Shown: positions 8,253-14,259 of the stretch, one piece after another
Position numbering within the stretch: the first letter of the stretch is position 1
Layout: the number at the start of each line of letters is the position of its first letter
From: Thioalkalivibrio sp.
Lineage (GTDB): Bacteria; Pseudomonadota; Gammaproteobacteria; Ectothiorhodospirales; Ectothiorhodospiraceae
Length of the DNA: 14,259 nucleotides
Assembly (NCBI GenBank): GCA_003555285.1
Contig: PWGH01000212.1
Coordinates: forward strand, 1 to 14,259
Direction of reading: 5' to 3'
Notes under the pieces: model-generated
Databases searched by the model: none
What the model saw: the letters and a program-made list of their open reading frames with translations, nothing else
Told to the model about the DNA's origin: nothing
Position numbers and translations under genes: made by a program

Positions 8253-8282
8253 TTACCGGTTCCGGTGCATTCCGGCGATAAT
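8253..8282 (+). promoter_or_regulatory. Candidate ybiT promoter
   Basis: GATAAT (8277-8282) is a five-of-six match to the -10 consensus, with TTACCG (8253-8258) at a spacing of 18 nt as a weak -35. Transcription would start close to 8289, at the first base of the long hairpin. The rest of the gap after the methyltransferase (8164-8252) shows no gene. Confidence 0.4.
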
Positions 8283-8288
8283 GGCCTC

Positions 8289-8331
8289 CACACAGGAACA
8301 GCCCCGCCGGGAGCGGGGCTGTTCCTGTGTG
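8289..8331 (+). other. Perfect 18-bp stem-loop in the ybiT leader
   Basis: CACACAGGAACAGCCCCG (8289-8306) and its exact reverse complement (8314-8331) flank a 7-nt loop, CCGGGAG. On the plus strand it is followed by CTTTATCG, a poor T-tract, so it could act as a weak terminator/attenuator, a 5' stabilising hairpin at the mRNA end, or a REP-like element. It lies 44 nt before the proposed ybiT start. Confidence 0.75.
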
Positions 8332-8375
8332 CTTTATCGACCACGGCAGTGCGCTGCCCTACCCCGGATGCCATC

Positions 8376-9968
8376 TTGATCACCACAGCCAACCTCACCA
8401 TCCAGTTCGGCCCCAAGCCGCTGTTCGAAAACATCTCCGTCAAGTTCGGCGAGGGCAACCGCTACGGCCTGATCGGAGCCAACGGCTGCGGCAAGTCGAC
8501 CCTGATGAAGATCCTCGGCGGCGACCTCGAGGCGACCAGCGGCAATGTCGCGGTCGAGCCGAACATCCGCGTCGGCAAGCTGCGCCAGGACCAGTTCGCC
8601 TTCGAGAAATTCACGGTACTGGACACGGTGATCATGGGCCACCAGGAGTTGTGGCAGATCAAGCAGGAACGCGACCGCATCTATGGTCTGGCGGAGATGA
8701 CCGAAGACGACGGCATGCAGGTGGCGGACCTGGAGGTGCGTTTCGCCGAACTCGACGGCTACACGGCCGAGGCCCGCGCCGGCGACCTGCTGCTCGGCCT
8801 CGATATCCCGTTGCACCAGCATCAAGGACCGATGAGCGCCGTCGCACCGGGCTGGAAGCTGCGCGTATTGCTCGCCCAGGCGCTGTTCGCCGATCCCGAC
8901 ATGATGTTGCTCGACGAGCCGACCAACAACCTGGACATCAACGCCATCCGCTGGCTGGAAGACGTGCTGAACGCGCGCAACAGCACGATGATCATCATCT
9001 CGCACGATCGCCATTTCCTGAACAGCGTGTGCACCCACATGGCCGACCTGGACTACGGCGAGTTGCGCGTCTATCCGGGCAACTACGACGAATACATGAC
9101 CGCAGCCTCACAGGTGCGCGAACGCCAGTACGCCGACAATGCGAAGAAGAAGGCGAAGATGGCCGAGTTGCAGACCTTCGTCAGCCGCTTTTCGGCCAAC
9201 GCCTCCAAGGCCAAACAGGCGACCTCGCGGCAGCGGCAACTCGAGAAGATCAAGCTCGAGGACATCAAGCCCTCGAGCCGCGTCAATCCCTTCATCCGCT
9301 TCAACCAGGACAAGAAGCTCTACCGCCTGGCGCTCGAGGTGAAGGGGCTGGCCAAGGGCTATGACGGCGTTCCGTTGTTCAGCGGCCTGGACCTGACCGT
9401 CGCGGTCGGCGATCGCGTCGCGATCATCGGCCCGAACGGGATCGGTAAGACCACCCTGCTGCGCAGCCTGGCCGGCCACCTCGACGCCGACCAGGGCACG
9501 ATCAAGTGGTCGGAAAACGCCAAGCTCGGCTACTTCGCGCAGGATCACGCCGCCGATTTCGCCGACGACACCACGCTCTATGAATGGATCGAGCGCTGGA
9601 AGCAGCCGAGCGACGACGAGCAGGCGATTCGTGGCACCCTCGGGCGTCTGCTGTTCTCGCAGGACGACATCAAGAAGCCGGTGAAGGTGATTTCCGGGGG
9701 CGAACAGGGCCGCATGCTGTTCGGCAAGCTGATGCTGCAAAAGCCCAACATCATGCTGCTCGACGAGCCCACCAACCACCTGGACATGGAATCGATCGAG
9801 TCGCTGAATACCGCGCTCGAGAACTATCCCGGCACGCTGTTGTTCGTCAGCCACGACCGCGAGTTCGTGTCCTCGCTCGCGACGCGGATCATCGAGCTGA
9901 CCCCCCAGGGGATCGTCAACTTTGCCGGCACCTATGAGGACTACCTGGAGAAACGACAGGCGGCGTAG
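8376..9968 (+). CDS. ybiT: YbiT-type ABC-F ATPase
   Basis: An ABC-F family soluble ATPase with two ATP-binding domains and no membrane segments; family members act on the ribosome during translation. It matches E. coli YbiT closely throughout, including [37 protein letters not shown] and [16 protein letters not shown]. Domain 1 has Walker [10 protein letters not shown] (34-42) and Walker [13 protein letters not shown] (176-187, Glu181); the P-site tRNA interaction linker spans about 245-310; domain 2 has Walker [10 protein letters not shown] (352-360), signature SGGEQ (440-444) and Walker [13 protein letters not shown] (459-470, Glu464). Domain 1 lacks a canonical LSGGQ, as is typical of this subfamily. 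The start is taken as TTG at 8376 because it gives 530 residues, equal to E. coli YbiT, and GGA lies 7 nt upstream; no ATG is available in frame nearby. Confidence 0.95.
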   Translation: MITTANLTIQFGPKPLFENISVKFGEGNRYGLIGANGCGKSTLMKILGGDLEATSGNVAVEPNIRVGKLRQDQFAFEKFTVLDTVIMGHQELWQIKQERDRIYGLAEMTEDDGMQVADLEVRFAELDGYTAEARAGDLLLGLDIPLHQHQGPMSAVAPGWKLRVLLAQALFADPDMMLLDEPTNNLDINAIRWLEDVLNARNSTMIIISHDRHFLNSVCTHMADLDYGELRVYPGNYDEYMTAASQVRERQYADNAKKKAKMAELQTFVSRFSANASKAKQATSRQRQLEKIKLEDIKPSSRVNPFIRFNQDKKLYRLALEVKGLAKGYDGVPLFSGLDLTVAVGDRVAIIGPNGIGKTTLLRSLAGHLDADQGTIKWSENAKLGYFAQDHAADFADDTTLYEWIERWKQPSDDEQAIRGTLGRLLFSQDDIKKPVKVISGGEQGRMLFGKLMLQKPNIMLLDEPTNHLDMESIESLNTALENYPGTLLFVSHDREFVSSLATRIIELTPQGIVNFAGTYEDYLEKRQAA

Positions 9969-9997
9969 CCGCGATCAGGCGGCACGATGGGAGGCCT

Positions 9998-11299
9998 TCA
10001 GGCGACCACGACCCGGTTGCGACCGCCGGACTTGGCCTGGTAGAGCGCGGCATCGGCACGATTCAGCATGGCCTCCAGCGAGGTCTCCAGCGAGAGGGTC
10101 ACGCCGATGCTCGCGGTGATCGGCACCGGTTCGCCATCCACCATCATCGCAATCGCCTCCAGGGCGATGCGCAGGCGCTCGAATAACGCCGTGCCGACCT
10201 CGTCGGGCGGCAGCACCGCCAGGCAGACAAACTCCTCGCCCCCATAGCGGGCGACGATATCGGAGTCGCGTACGGCATTCTGCAGGGTAAGCGCAATCTG
10301 CCGCAGGGCCTCATCGCCCACCTGATGGCCCCAGGTGTCGTTGATGCGCTTGAAGTGATCCACATCGATCATCGCCGCCGCCAGGTGCACCAGGCCGCGT
10401 TGCGCGCTGGCGTGCAGATGCTGGCCGAGTTCGAACAGGTGGTGACGGTTGTAGGCCTTGGTCAGGAAATCATGGGTCGCCGCATCCCGGATTTGACGCA
10501 CATAGGCAATCATGTTGGTGTTCTGTGTGACCCGGCAGTAGAACTCCTCGACCTCGAAGGGCTTGGTCAGAAAGTCATTGGCCCCCGATCGCAACATCAA
10601 TGCGGACAGTCCCTTCCGGGAGGCGTCCGAGAGGCCGATGATTGCCAGTTCCTCCCGGCGGTACCGGCGACGCAATTCGAGAATGAGTTCCAGACCGCTC
10701 ATGCGCGGCATGTGGTAGTCGGTGATGACCAGCGCGGTATCCGTGTGGTCGGCGAGCACCTCAAGCGCCTCGCGCCCGTCACCCGCCGTCAGCACCTGAT
10801 ACCGGTACTGGAGCAGCAACACGCCGAGGTACGCGCGAAAACTCGCCGAGTCATCGACGATCAGGACCTTGGTGCTCTGGTTCTGGTGCAGTCGACCCAC
10901 CAGGTCAGCCACATGCGCAATCTCGGTCGCATGGCTCTTGATCACGTAATCGATGACCTGCTTGGCCAGCATCGCCTCGCGCAAGCTTTGGTCGACGCTG
11001 CCGGTCAGCACGATCACCGGAATACCGTAGGCACGGACCAGATCGACGATCTCGCCTTCGGGTGCGTCCGGCAGGTTCAGGTCGAGCACCGCGCAAAAGA
11101 AACGCCTGGGATCGATCGACAACCAGTGCGCCGCTTCGGCTCGGGTGCCCGCCGCTTGCGCACGCACACCCTTGATCTCATCGATCAATCCGCACAACAA
11201 CTGCCGTACGGACCGGCTGTCTTCGACCACCAGCACCGAGTCGACGTCTCCGAGGCCAACCGGCACAACGGATCCTGAACTTCCTGGGCGATTAGACAC
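9998..11299 (-). CDS. Dual-receiver diguanylate cyclase (REC-REC-GGDEF)
   Basis: A 433-residue cytoplasmic response regulator that should synthesise cyclic di-GMP. REC1 (about 20-137) has acidic VVEDS, phospho-acceptor Asp73 in VLDLNLP, Thr99 and Lys121; REC2 (about 144-262) has LIVDD, Asp194 in VITDYHMPR and Lys246 in TKPF. The GGDEF domain (about 272-433) has DFLTKAYNRHHLFE, MIDVDHFKRINDTWGH, the active motif RYGGEEF (353-357 being GGEEF) and the product-inhibition I-site RDSD (344-347), so an active, feedback-controlled cyclase is expected. The start is GTG at 11299 with GGAG upstream. No histidine kinase lies in the window. It is the last gene of a tightly spaced minus-strand series and converges on ybiT with only 29 nt between stops. 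Confidence 0.93.
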   Translation of the reverse strand: MSNRPGSSGSVVPVGLGDVDSVLVVEDSRSVRQLLCGLIDEIKGVRAQAAGTRAEAAHWLSIDPRRFFCAVLDLNLPDAPEGEIVDLVRAYGIPVIVLTGSVDQSLREAMLAKQVIDYVIKSHATEIAHVADLVGRLHQNQSTKVLIVDDSASFRAYLGVLLLQYRYQVLTAGDGREALEVLADHTDTALVITDYHMPRMSGLELILELRRRYRREELAIIGLSDASRKGLSALMLRSGANDFLTKPFEVEEFYCRVTQNTNMIAYVRQIRDAATHDFLTKAYNRHHLFELGQHLHASAQRGLVHLAAAMIDVDHFKRINDTWGHQVGDEALRQIALTLQNAVRDSDIVARYGGEEFVCLAVLPPDEVGTALFERLRIALEAIAMMVDGEPVPITASIGVTLSLETSLEAMLNRADAALYQAKSGGRNRVVVA

Positions 11300-11353
11300 G
11301 AAACACTCCGCGATCCATTCAGCAGTGGGTGGGGAATTACGGACGCAGGCCGA

Positions 11354-11437
11354 TTAACGAATCTGCGGCAATCCGTCGGGCAGCCCAAGCAGGGTCACCC
11401 GCTCCGGAATCTTCAATATCGGCTTAGGGTCGGTCAT
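11354..11437 (-). CDS. Possible 27-residue small protein
   Basis: A short open frame starts with ATG at 11437 and ends in TAA. It begins MTDPKPILKIPER and ends with LPDGLPQIR. An AGGGAAG Shine-Dalgarno-like stretch lies 5-6 nt before the ATG. It sits 35 nt after the universal stress protein gene and 54 nt before the diguanylate cyclase start, the spacing expected of an operon member. It has no cysteines, no hydrophobic span and no family I recognise. It could be a leader peptide affecting the downstream gene, or chance. Confidence 0.35.
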   Translation of the reverse strand: MTDPKPILKIPERVTLLGLPDGLPQIR

Positions 11438-11472
11438 CGTTCTTCCCTGTCCAATGCAATGCTTCGATGAGT

Positions 11473-12297
11473 TCAAGACCCCTGCGGCACCAACAGTGTT
11501 AACCGTCGTGCGCCGCGACAGACGGCCTCCGCCGTACTCCCCAGCAGCCGATCGGCTACCGGATTGTGCCCGCGCTTTCCGACGATCACCAGATCCGCAC
11601 CGTGTTCCTCGGCCACCCGTGCGATCTCGACCGAGGCCTGACCTCGCCCCACAAGGACCGATTCAAAGCCATGCGCGCCAGCCCGATCCGCCAGCGCGGC
11701 CACGTGCGCCTCGAGGTCCGCCTGTTCGTGTGCATGCTCCGGGCGTCCTTCCCAGCGCCCGACCGCGACCACCACGCCCCGGCGGCACCGCGGCAATACC
11801 CGCAGGAACGCCTGCTCGGCACCCGCGGCCGCGTCCGAGCCATCGGTCGCCAGGAGCGGGCGACACACGGGCGCGGCCGCCAGCGCCACCTCGGCATCGG
11901 TGGGTGCCAGCAACAAGGGGCGATCCGTACGCCGCGCCAGATCCAGCACCGTGCTCCCCAGGAACAGGTCGCGCAACGCGCGATGCCCATGACTTCCGGC
12001 CAGAATCACACCCGCCCCGCGCTCGCGCGCCACACGCAGGAGCTCAACGGCCACATTGCCGGCGCAGACCACGGCATCGGCGTCGAAGCCTTTTTCGCGC
12101 AGGCCGGCGGCTAACGCCTCCAGGCGCTCTTCATAATGCGGACCATGCTCCACCTCCGGCGCCTGCGTATAGCCCGAGACCAGCACGTGCACCAGCGTCA
12201 CCCGCTGGCATCCCAGTGCGCGCAGCCGTTCCAGCTGACGCTCCAGTCGCGCCCACGCCGGCGAGAAATCAACCGCCACCAGAATATGCTCGAACAT
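11473..12297 (-). CDS. Tandem universal stress protein (UspA-UspA)
   Basis: A cytoplasmic protein of 274 residues with two fused Usp domains. Domain 1 (1-132) begins EHILVAVDFSP and carries GSHGHRALRDLFLGST (101-116); domain 2 (145-272) begins RPLLATDGSDAA and carries GKRGHNPVADRLLGST (240-255). Both fit the G-2X-G-9X-G-S/T nucleotide-binding motif, so ATP binding is likely at both sites. The ATG at 12297 has AGGAGA upstream. It follows the CC/Se-motif gene by 26 nt and shares its strand with acr3, suggesting induction with arsenite efflux. The biochemical role of such tandem Usp proteins is not defined; general stress survival is the usual description. Confidence 0.93.
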   Translation of the reverse strand: MFEHILVAVDFSPAWARLERQLERLRALGCQRVTLVHVLVSGYTQAPEVEHGPHYEERLEALAAGLREKGFDADAVVCAGNVAVELLRVARERGAGVILAGSHGHRALRDLFLGSTVLDLARRTDRPLLLAPTDAEVALAAAPVCRPLLATDGSDAAAGAEQAFLRVLPRCRRGVVVAVGRWEGRPEHAHEQADLEAHVAALADRAGAHGFESVLVGRGQASVEIARVAEEHGADLVIVGKRGHNPVADRLLGSTAEAVCRGARRLTLLVPQGS

Positions 12298-12323
12298 GGG
12301 TGTCTCCTGCTTGTTGGATGGGG

Positions 12324-12611
12324 CTACATCCGGCCCATTGCGCCGGCAACCGACAATCGCCGCCAGCGGAACAGGCCTTCCAGCTCGATGCGATACGGGC
12401 CTTCGCCCAGGGCATCGGCCCCGAACACGCGCAGGCCGTCCCGCTCGACCGCGGTATACCCCGCCGCGTCGCGCGGCGCCCCGGGCTCGGCCACGGGCAC
12501 CCCGGCCTGACCGCCGCAGCAGCCATGCCGGGTCGACAGGCGCAGGGTCAGCACACCGCCCTGTTCCGCGACCCAGTCGCGCGCCGCGGCGCTGATGTCG
12601 ATCTCGGTCAT
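12324..12611 (-). CDS. CC/Se-motif family small thiol protein
   Basis: A 95-residue protein beginning MTEIDISAAARDWVAEQGG, with an adjacent cysteine pair, Cys31-Cys32, in RHGCCGGQ. This matches the small CC/Se-motif family, in which some members carry selenocysteine at the cysteine-pair position; here both codons are ordinary Cys. The opening (xIxISxxAxxWV) recalls the A-type Fe-S carrier fold, but the C-terminal CxC of IscA proteins is missing. No function is established. Its start overlaps the acr3 stop by four bases (ATGA), so it is translationally coupled to the arsenite exporter, and a role in binding or handing off trivalent arsenic or other thiophilic species is a reasonable guess. Family recognition is from memory of the motif. 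Confidence 0.75.
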   Translation of the reverse strand: MTEIDISAAARDWVAEQGGVLTLRLSTRHGCCGGQAGVPVAEPGAPRDAAGYTAVERDGLRVFGADALGEGPYRIELEGLFRWRRLSVAGAMGRM

Positions 12612-13699
12612 CCGGGCTGCGGCGCCCCCTCCGCCGGGAACCAGTGCCGGGTGCGGTTGGCGATGCGCACCAGCGCGAGCATCAGCGGCACCTCCACCAG
12701 CACACCGACCACAGTGACCAGTGCGGCACCCGACTGCAGCCCGAACATCGCAATCGCCGCGGCCACCGCCAGCTCGAAGAAGTTGCTCGCTCCGATCATC
12801 GCACCCGGCGCAGCGACCGCATGGCGCACCCGCCACGCCTTCGCCCAGTAGTAGGCGATGAAGAACACCAGAAAGGTCTGAATGATCAGCGGGATCGCGA
12901 TCAGCACGATATGCCCCGGGTTCTCCAGGATGCGTTCGCCCTGAAACGCGAACAGCAACACCAGCGTCACCAGCAGGCCGATCGGCGTGACCGGTCCCAA
13001 ACGCTTCATGAACACGTTGTCGAACCACTCGATGCCCTTGCTGCGAATCAGCCAGATCCGCGTGAGATAGCCCGCCGTGAACGGGATCACGATGTACAGC
13101 AGCACCGACAAGGCGACCGTATCCCAGGGCACATGGATGTTCGACACCCCGAGCAGCAGCACCACGATCGGCGCAAAGGCAAACAGCATGATGATGTCGT
13201 TCACCGCGACCTGGACCAGGGTATAGGCCGCGTCCCCGCGCGTCAGATAGCTCCAGACGAAGACCATCGCGGTGCACGGGGCCGCACCGAGCAGGATCGC
13301 CCCGGCCAGGTACTCGCGACCGAGCTCCTCAGGGATCCAGGCGGCATACACGTACATGAAAAAGAACCCGGCCAGCGCGAACATGGTGAAGGGCTTGATC
13401 AGCCAGTTCACCGAGGTGGTGATGGCCAGGCCCTTGGGCTCGCGGCGAACCCCGAGGATGGCGCTGAAGTCGATCTGCACCATCATCGGGTAGATCATTG
13501 CCCAGATCAGGATCGCGACCGGGATCGAGACCTGCGCGTATTCCCACTGCGCCAGCGTCTCCGGCACCACCGGCAGCAGTTGCCCCAGTGCGACCCCGGC
13601 CACAATGCAAAGCGCCACCCAGACACTTAGGTAGCGCTCGAAGATCCCCATCCCTTCCTTCGCCGAGATCTCCTCGACGGAGGTTTTTCGATCGGTCAT
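12608..13699 (-). CDS. acr3: Acr3 arsenite efflux transporter
   Basis: An inner-membrane arsenite/proton antiporter of the ACR3 (bile/arsenite/riboflavin transporter) family, 363 residues with about ten hydrophobic segments. The conserved cysteine lies in LGAAPCTAMVFVWSYL (Cys142) and the conserved glutamate in GASNFFELAVAAAI (Glu309), both known to be needed for transport in the family. The N-terminal 20 residues are hydrophilic and cytoplasmic. The ATG at 13699 has an ACGGAG site 7 nt upstream. It heads the minus-strand series acr3, CC/Se protein, usp. No arsR or arsC of the classical type is present in the window; control is likely through an ArsR/SmtB-type repressor encoded elsewhere, acting at the dyad near 13838-13853. 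Confidence 0.95.
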   Translation of the reverse strand: MTDRKTSVEEISAKEGMGIFERYLSVWVALCIVAGVALGQLLPVVPETLAQWEYAQVSIPVAILIWAMIYPMMVQIDFSAILGVRREPKGLAITTSVNWLIKPFTMFALAGFFFMYVYAAWIPEELGREYLAGAILLGAAPCTAMVFVWSYLTRGDAAYTLVQVAVNDIIMLFAFAPIVVLLLGVSNIHVPWDTVALSVLLYIVIPFTAGYLTRIWLIRSKGIEWFDNVFMKRLGPVTPIGLLVTLVLLFAFQGERILENPGHIVLIAIPLIIQTFLVFFIAYYWAKAWRVRHAVAAPGAMIGASNFFELAVAAAIAMFGLQSGAALVTVVGVLVEVPLMLALVRIANRTRHWFPAEGAPQPG

Positions 13700-13750
13700 T
13701 GCGTGCTCCGTGTGTTCCAGATCGTTGCGGTCAGCGCGTCAGCAGCAGCC

Positions 13751-13773
13751 GCTATTGGCCGGCCGGCAACAGC
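13751..13773 (-). other. Hairpin in the acr3 leader
   Basis: On the minus strand GCTGTTG and CAATAGC can pair (one G-U wobble) around a CCGGCCGGC loop, 50 nt upstream of the acr3 start. No T-run follows. It lies within a short stretch that could encode cysteine pairs in one frame. Confidence 0.3.
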
Positions 13774-13834
13774 CGTACGCCGGAAGCCAGCGACTCGAAC
13801 CTTAGGGGTGGCAGTGCGCGTACTCATGCATCAA

Positions 13835-13863
13835 AGATTCAATTATCGTTGAAGAATTGTCAA
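13835..13863 (-). promoter_or_regulatory. Candidate acr3 promoter with ArsR-like operator
   Basis: On the minus strand a perfect -35 TTGACA (13863-13858) is followed by the dyad TTCAA-CGATAA-TTGAA (13853-13838), which falls in the spacer and over the -10 region. The best -10 is ambiguous: GAATCT at 17-nt spacing is poor, and the better GATAAT is too close. An A/T-rich 5-6-5 dyad across a promoter is typical of ArsR/SmtB-family operators, which fits the arsenite exporter downstream. The leader from here to acr3 is about 130 nt. Confidence 0.5.
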
Positions 13864-13924
13864 ATGCATTGCGGCGGGAACACCGTGGCCCACACCCTCC
13901 CCGTCATCGCTTCGCTGGGGGCTC

Positions 13925-14000
13925 GAGGATCGGGTGGTGATCGAAACGATCCTCATCCGCATCGATGCGAACGCCGCTGGAGTGGGAAGCATCGATGCGA
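13925..14000. promoter_or_regulatory. Cluster of dyads between acr3 and the right-end gene
   Basis: GAGGATCG (13925-13932) and CGATCCTC (13947-13954) form an 8-bp inverted repeat with a 14-nt spacer; inside it GATCG-AAA-CGATC (13939-13951) is an alternative small hairpin. It is followed by two copies of GCATCGATGCGA at 13959-13970 and 13989-14000, exactly 30 bp apart, each containing the perfect palindrome GCATCGATGC. The spacing equals about three helical turns, which would suit paired binding of a dimeric regulator. No gene is seen between 13832 and 14154. Confidence 0.5.
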
Positions 14001-14063
14001 TCGCCATACCGGGCACCGCAATGGGTTGAAGGTGCCCCTGGACATCAAAACCCAACATTATTA

Positions 14064-14105
14064 TTGACCTGTCTCAAACCTACCCGCGAAAACGCGGCCT
14101 AAGAT
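14064..14105 (+). promoter_or_regulatory. Candidate FNR/DNR-type site and -10 for the right-end gene
   Basis: TTGA-CCTGTC-TCAA (14064-14077) matches the TTGA-N6-TCAA half-sites of FNR/ANR/DNR-family operators, though the fifth positions (C and C) deviate from TTGAT-N4-ATCAA. TAAGAT (14100-14105) is a four-of-six -10. With a start near 14112 the dyad centre is at about -41.5, the classic activating position for FNR-class regulators. A CCGCG-AAAA-CGCGG hairpin (14084-14097) lies between them. Confidence 0.4.
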
Positions 14106-14154
14106 ACGGGTTTACCTTGCCTGATGCTATTGGTCGGCCACCCGGGAGAAGACC

Positions 14155-14259
14155 GTGCTGCACCCCCGTTCCCTTTTTCGCACGTTCTGTCTGCTCCTGA
14201 CCCTTTTCTTCCTGAGCCTCAGTTCTTTGGGTATCGGCTCGGCCACCGCCGATACCGCC
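14155..14259 (+). CDS. Exported protein of unknown function (signal peptide only; cut by window edge)
   Basis: The frame opens at GTG 14155, with a GGGAG Shine-Dalgarno (14144-14148) six nt upstream, and runs off the right edge after 35 codons. The visible residues are a textbook Sec signal peptide: a short positive n-region (MLHPRSLFRTF), a long leucine/phenylalanine-rich core (CLLLTLFFLSLSSLGIG) and a likely cleavage site after SATA. The mature protein begins only at the edge, so no function can be assigned. A cysteine near residue 12 lies at the start of the core and is not in a lipobox context. The possible FNR-type site upstream hints at anaerobic expression of a periplasmic protein. Confidence 0.7.
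   Translation, partial: MLHPRSLFRTFCLLLTLFFLSLSSLGIGSATADTA

Noticed and set aside
8265..8375. N-terminal extension of YbiT
   Set aside because: The extra 37 residues translate the leader hairpin; the TTG start at 8376 gives exactly the E. coli YbiT length.
13786..13806. GGTTCGAGTC, like a tRNA T-loop (minus strand)
   Set aside because: The bases flanking the loop do not pair as a T-stem and no acceptor or anticodon arm is found around it.
13843..14058. 71-codon minus-strand frame beginning MLGFDVQGH
   Set aside because: It overlaps the twin palindromes and ends inside the acr3 promoter, has no ribosome site and resembles no family; treated as chance.

Overview
The window reads as GC-rich chromosomal DNA of a gammaproteobacterium. 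The YbiT-type ABC-F protein, the DapC/DapD/YffB-like cluster and the SUF regulator with SufB are all of gammaproteobacterial type. The gene mix (SUF, Acr3 with a CC/Se-motif protein, a possible FNR-type site) would suit a Chromatiales/Ectothiorhodospiraceae-like, possibly facultatively anaerobic organism. That finer placement is inference only. No rRNA, tRNA, transposase or CRISPR array was seen.

Layout, left to right. (1) 1-1860, minus strand: an Rrf2/IscR-type SUF regulator followed by sufB, which runs off the left edge; this is the start of a suf operon. (2) 1861-2236: a divergent control region with a degenerate repeat array, a candidate regulator operator and a dapC promoter. (3) 2237-4846, plus: dapC, dapD and a YffB-like ArsC-family gene; dapC and dapD encode consecutive steps of the succinylase lysine/meso-diaminopimelate pathway. 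(4) 4964-6580, minus: an OsmC-family thiol peroxidase-like gene and a tartronate-semialdehyde-reductase-like dehydrogenase. (5) 6759-8163, plus: a membrane-anchored rhodanese and a SAM methyltransferase 10 nt apart. (6) 8376-9968, plus: ybiT, preceded by a perfect 18-bp hairpin. (7) 9998-13699, minus: in transcription order acr3, a CC/Se-motif thiol protein, a tandem universal stress protein, a possible 27-aa peptide and a REC-REC-GGDEF diguanylate cyclase, all tightly spaced. (8) 13700-14154: a complex divergent regulatory region. (9) 14155-14259, plus: the signal peptide of an exported protein cut by the right edge.

The most unusual signal is a family of degenerate 13-17-bp tandem repeats at four places: next to the SUF regulator start codon, in the 4.9-kb convergent intergenic gap, inside the OsmC-like gene and inside the methyltransferase gene. 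The two intragenic copies keep a strict 15-bp period and so encode pentapeptide repeats. A 14-nt stretch is shared exactly, in inverted orientation, between the regulator leader and the methyltransferase insert. The second point of interest is the apparent linkage of arsenite efflux, a dithiol protein, stress proteins and c-di-GMP synthesis in one transcription unit.
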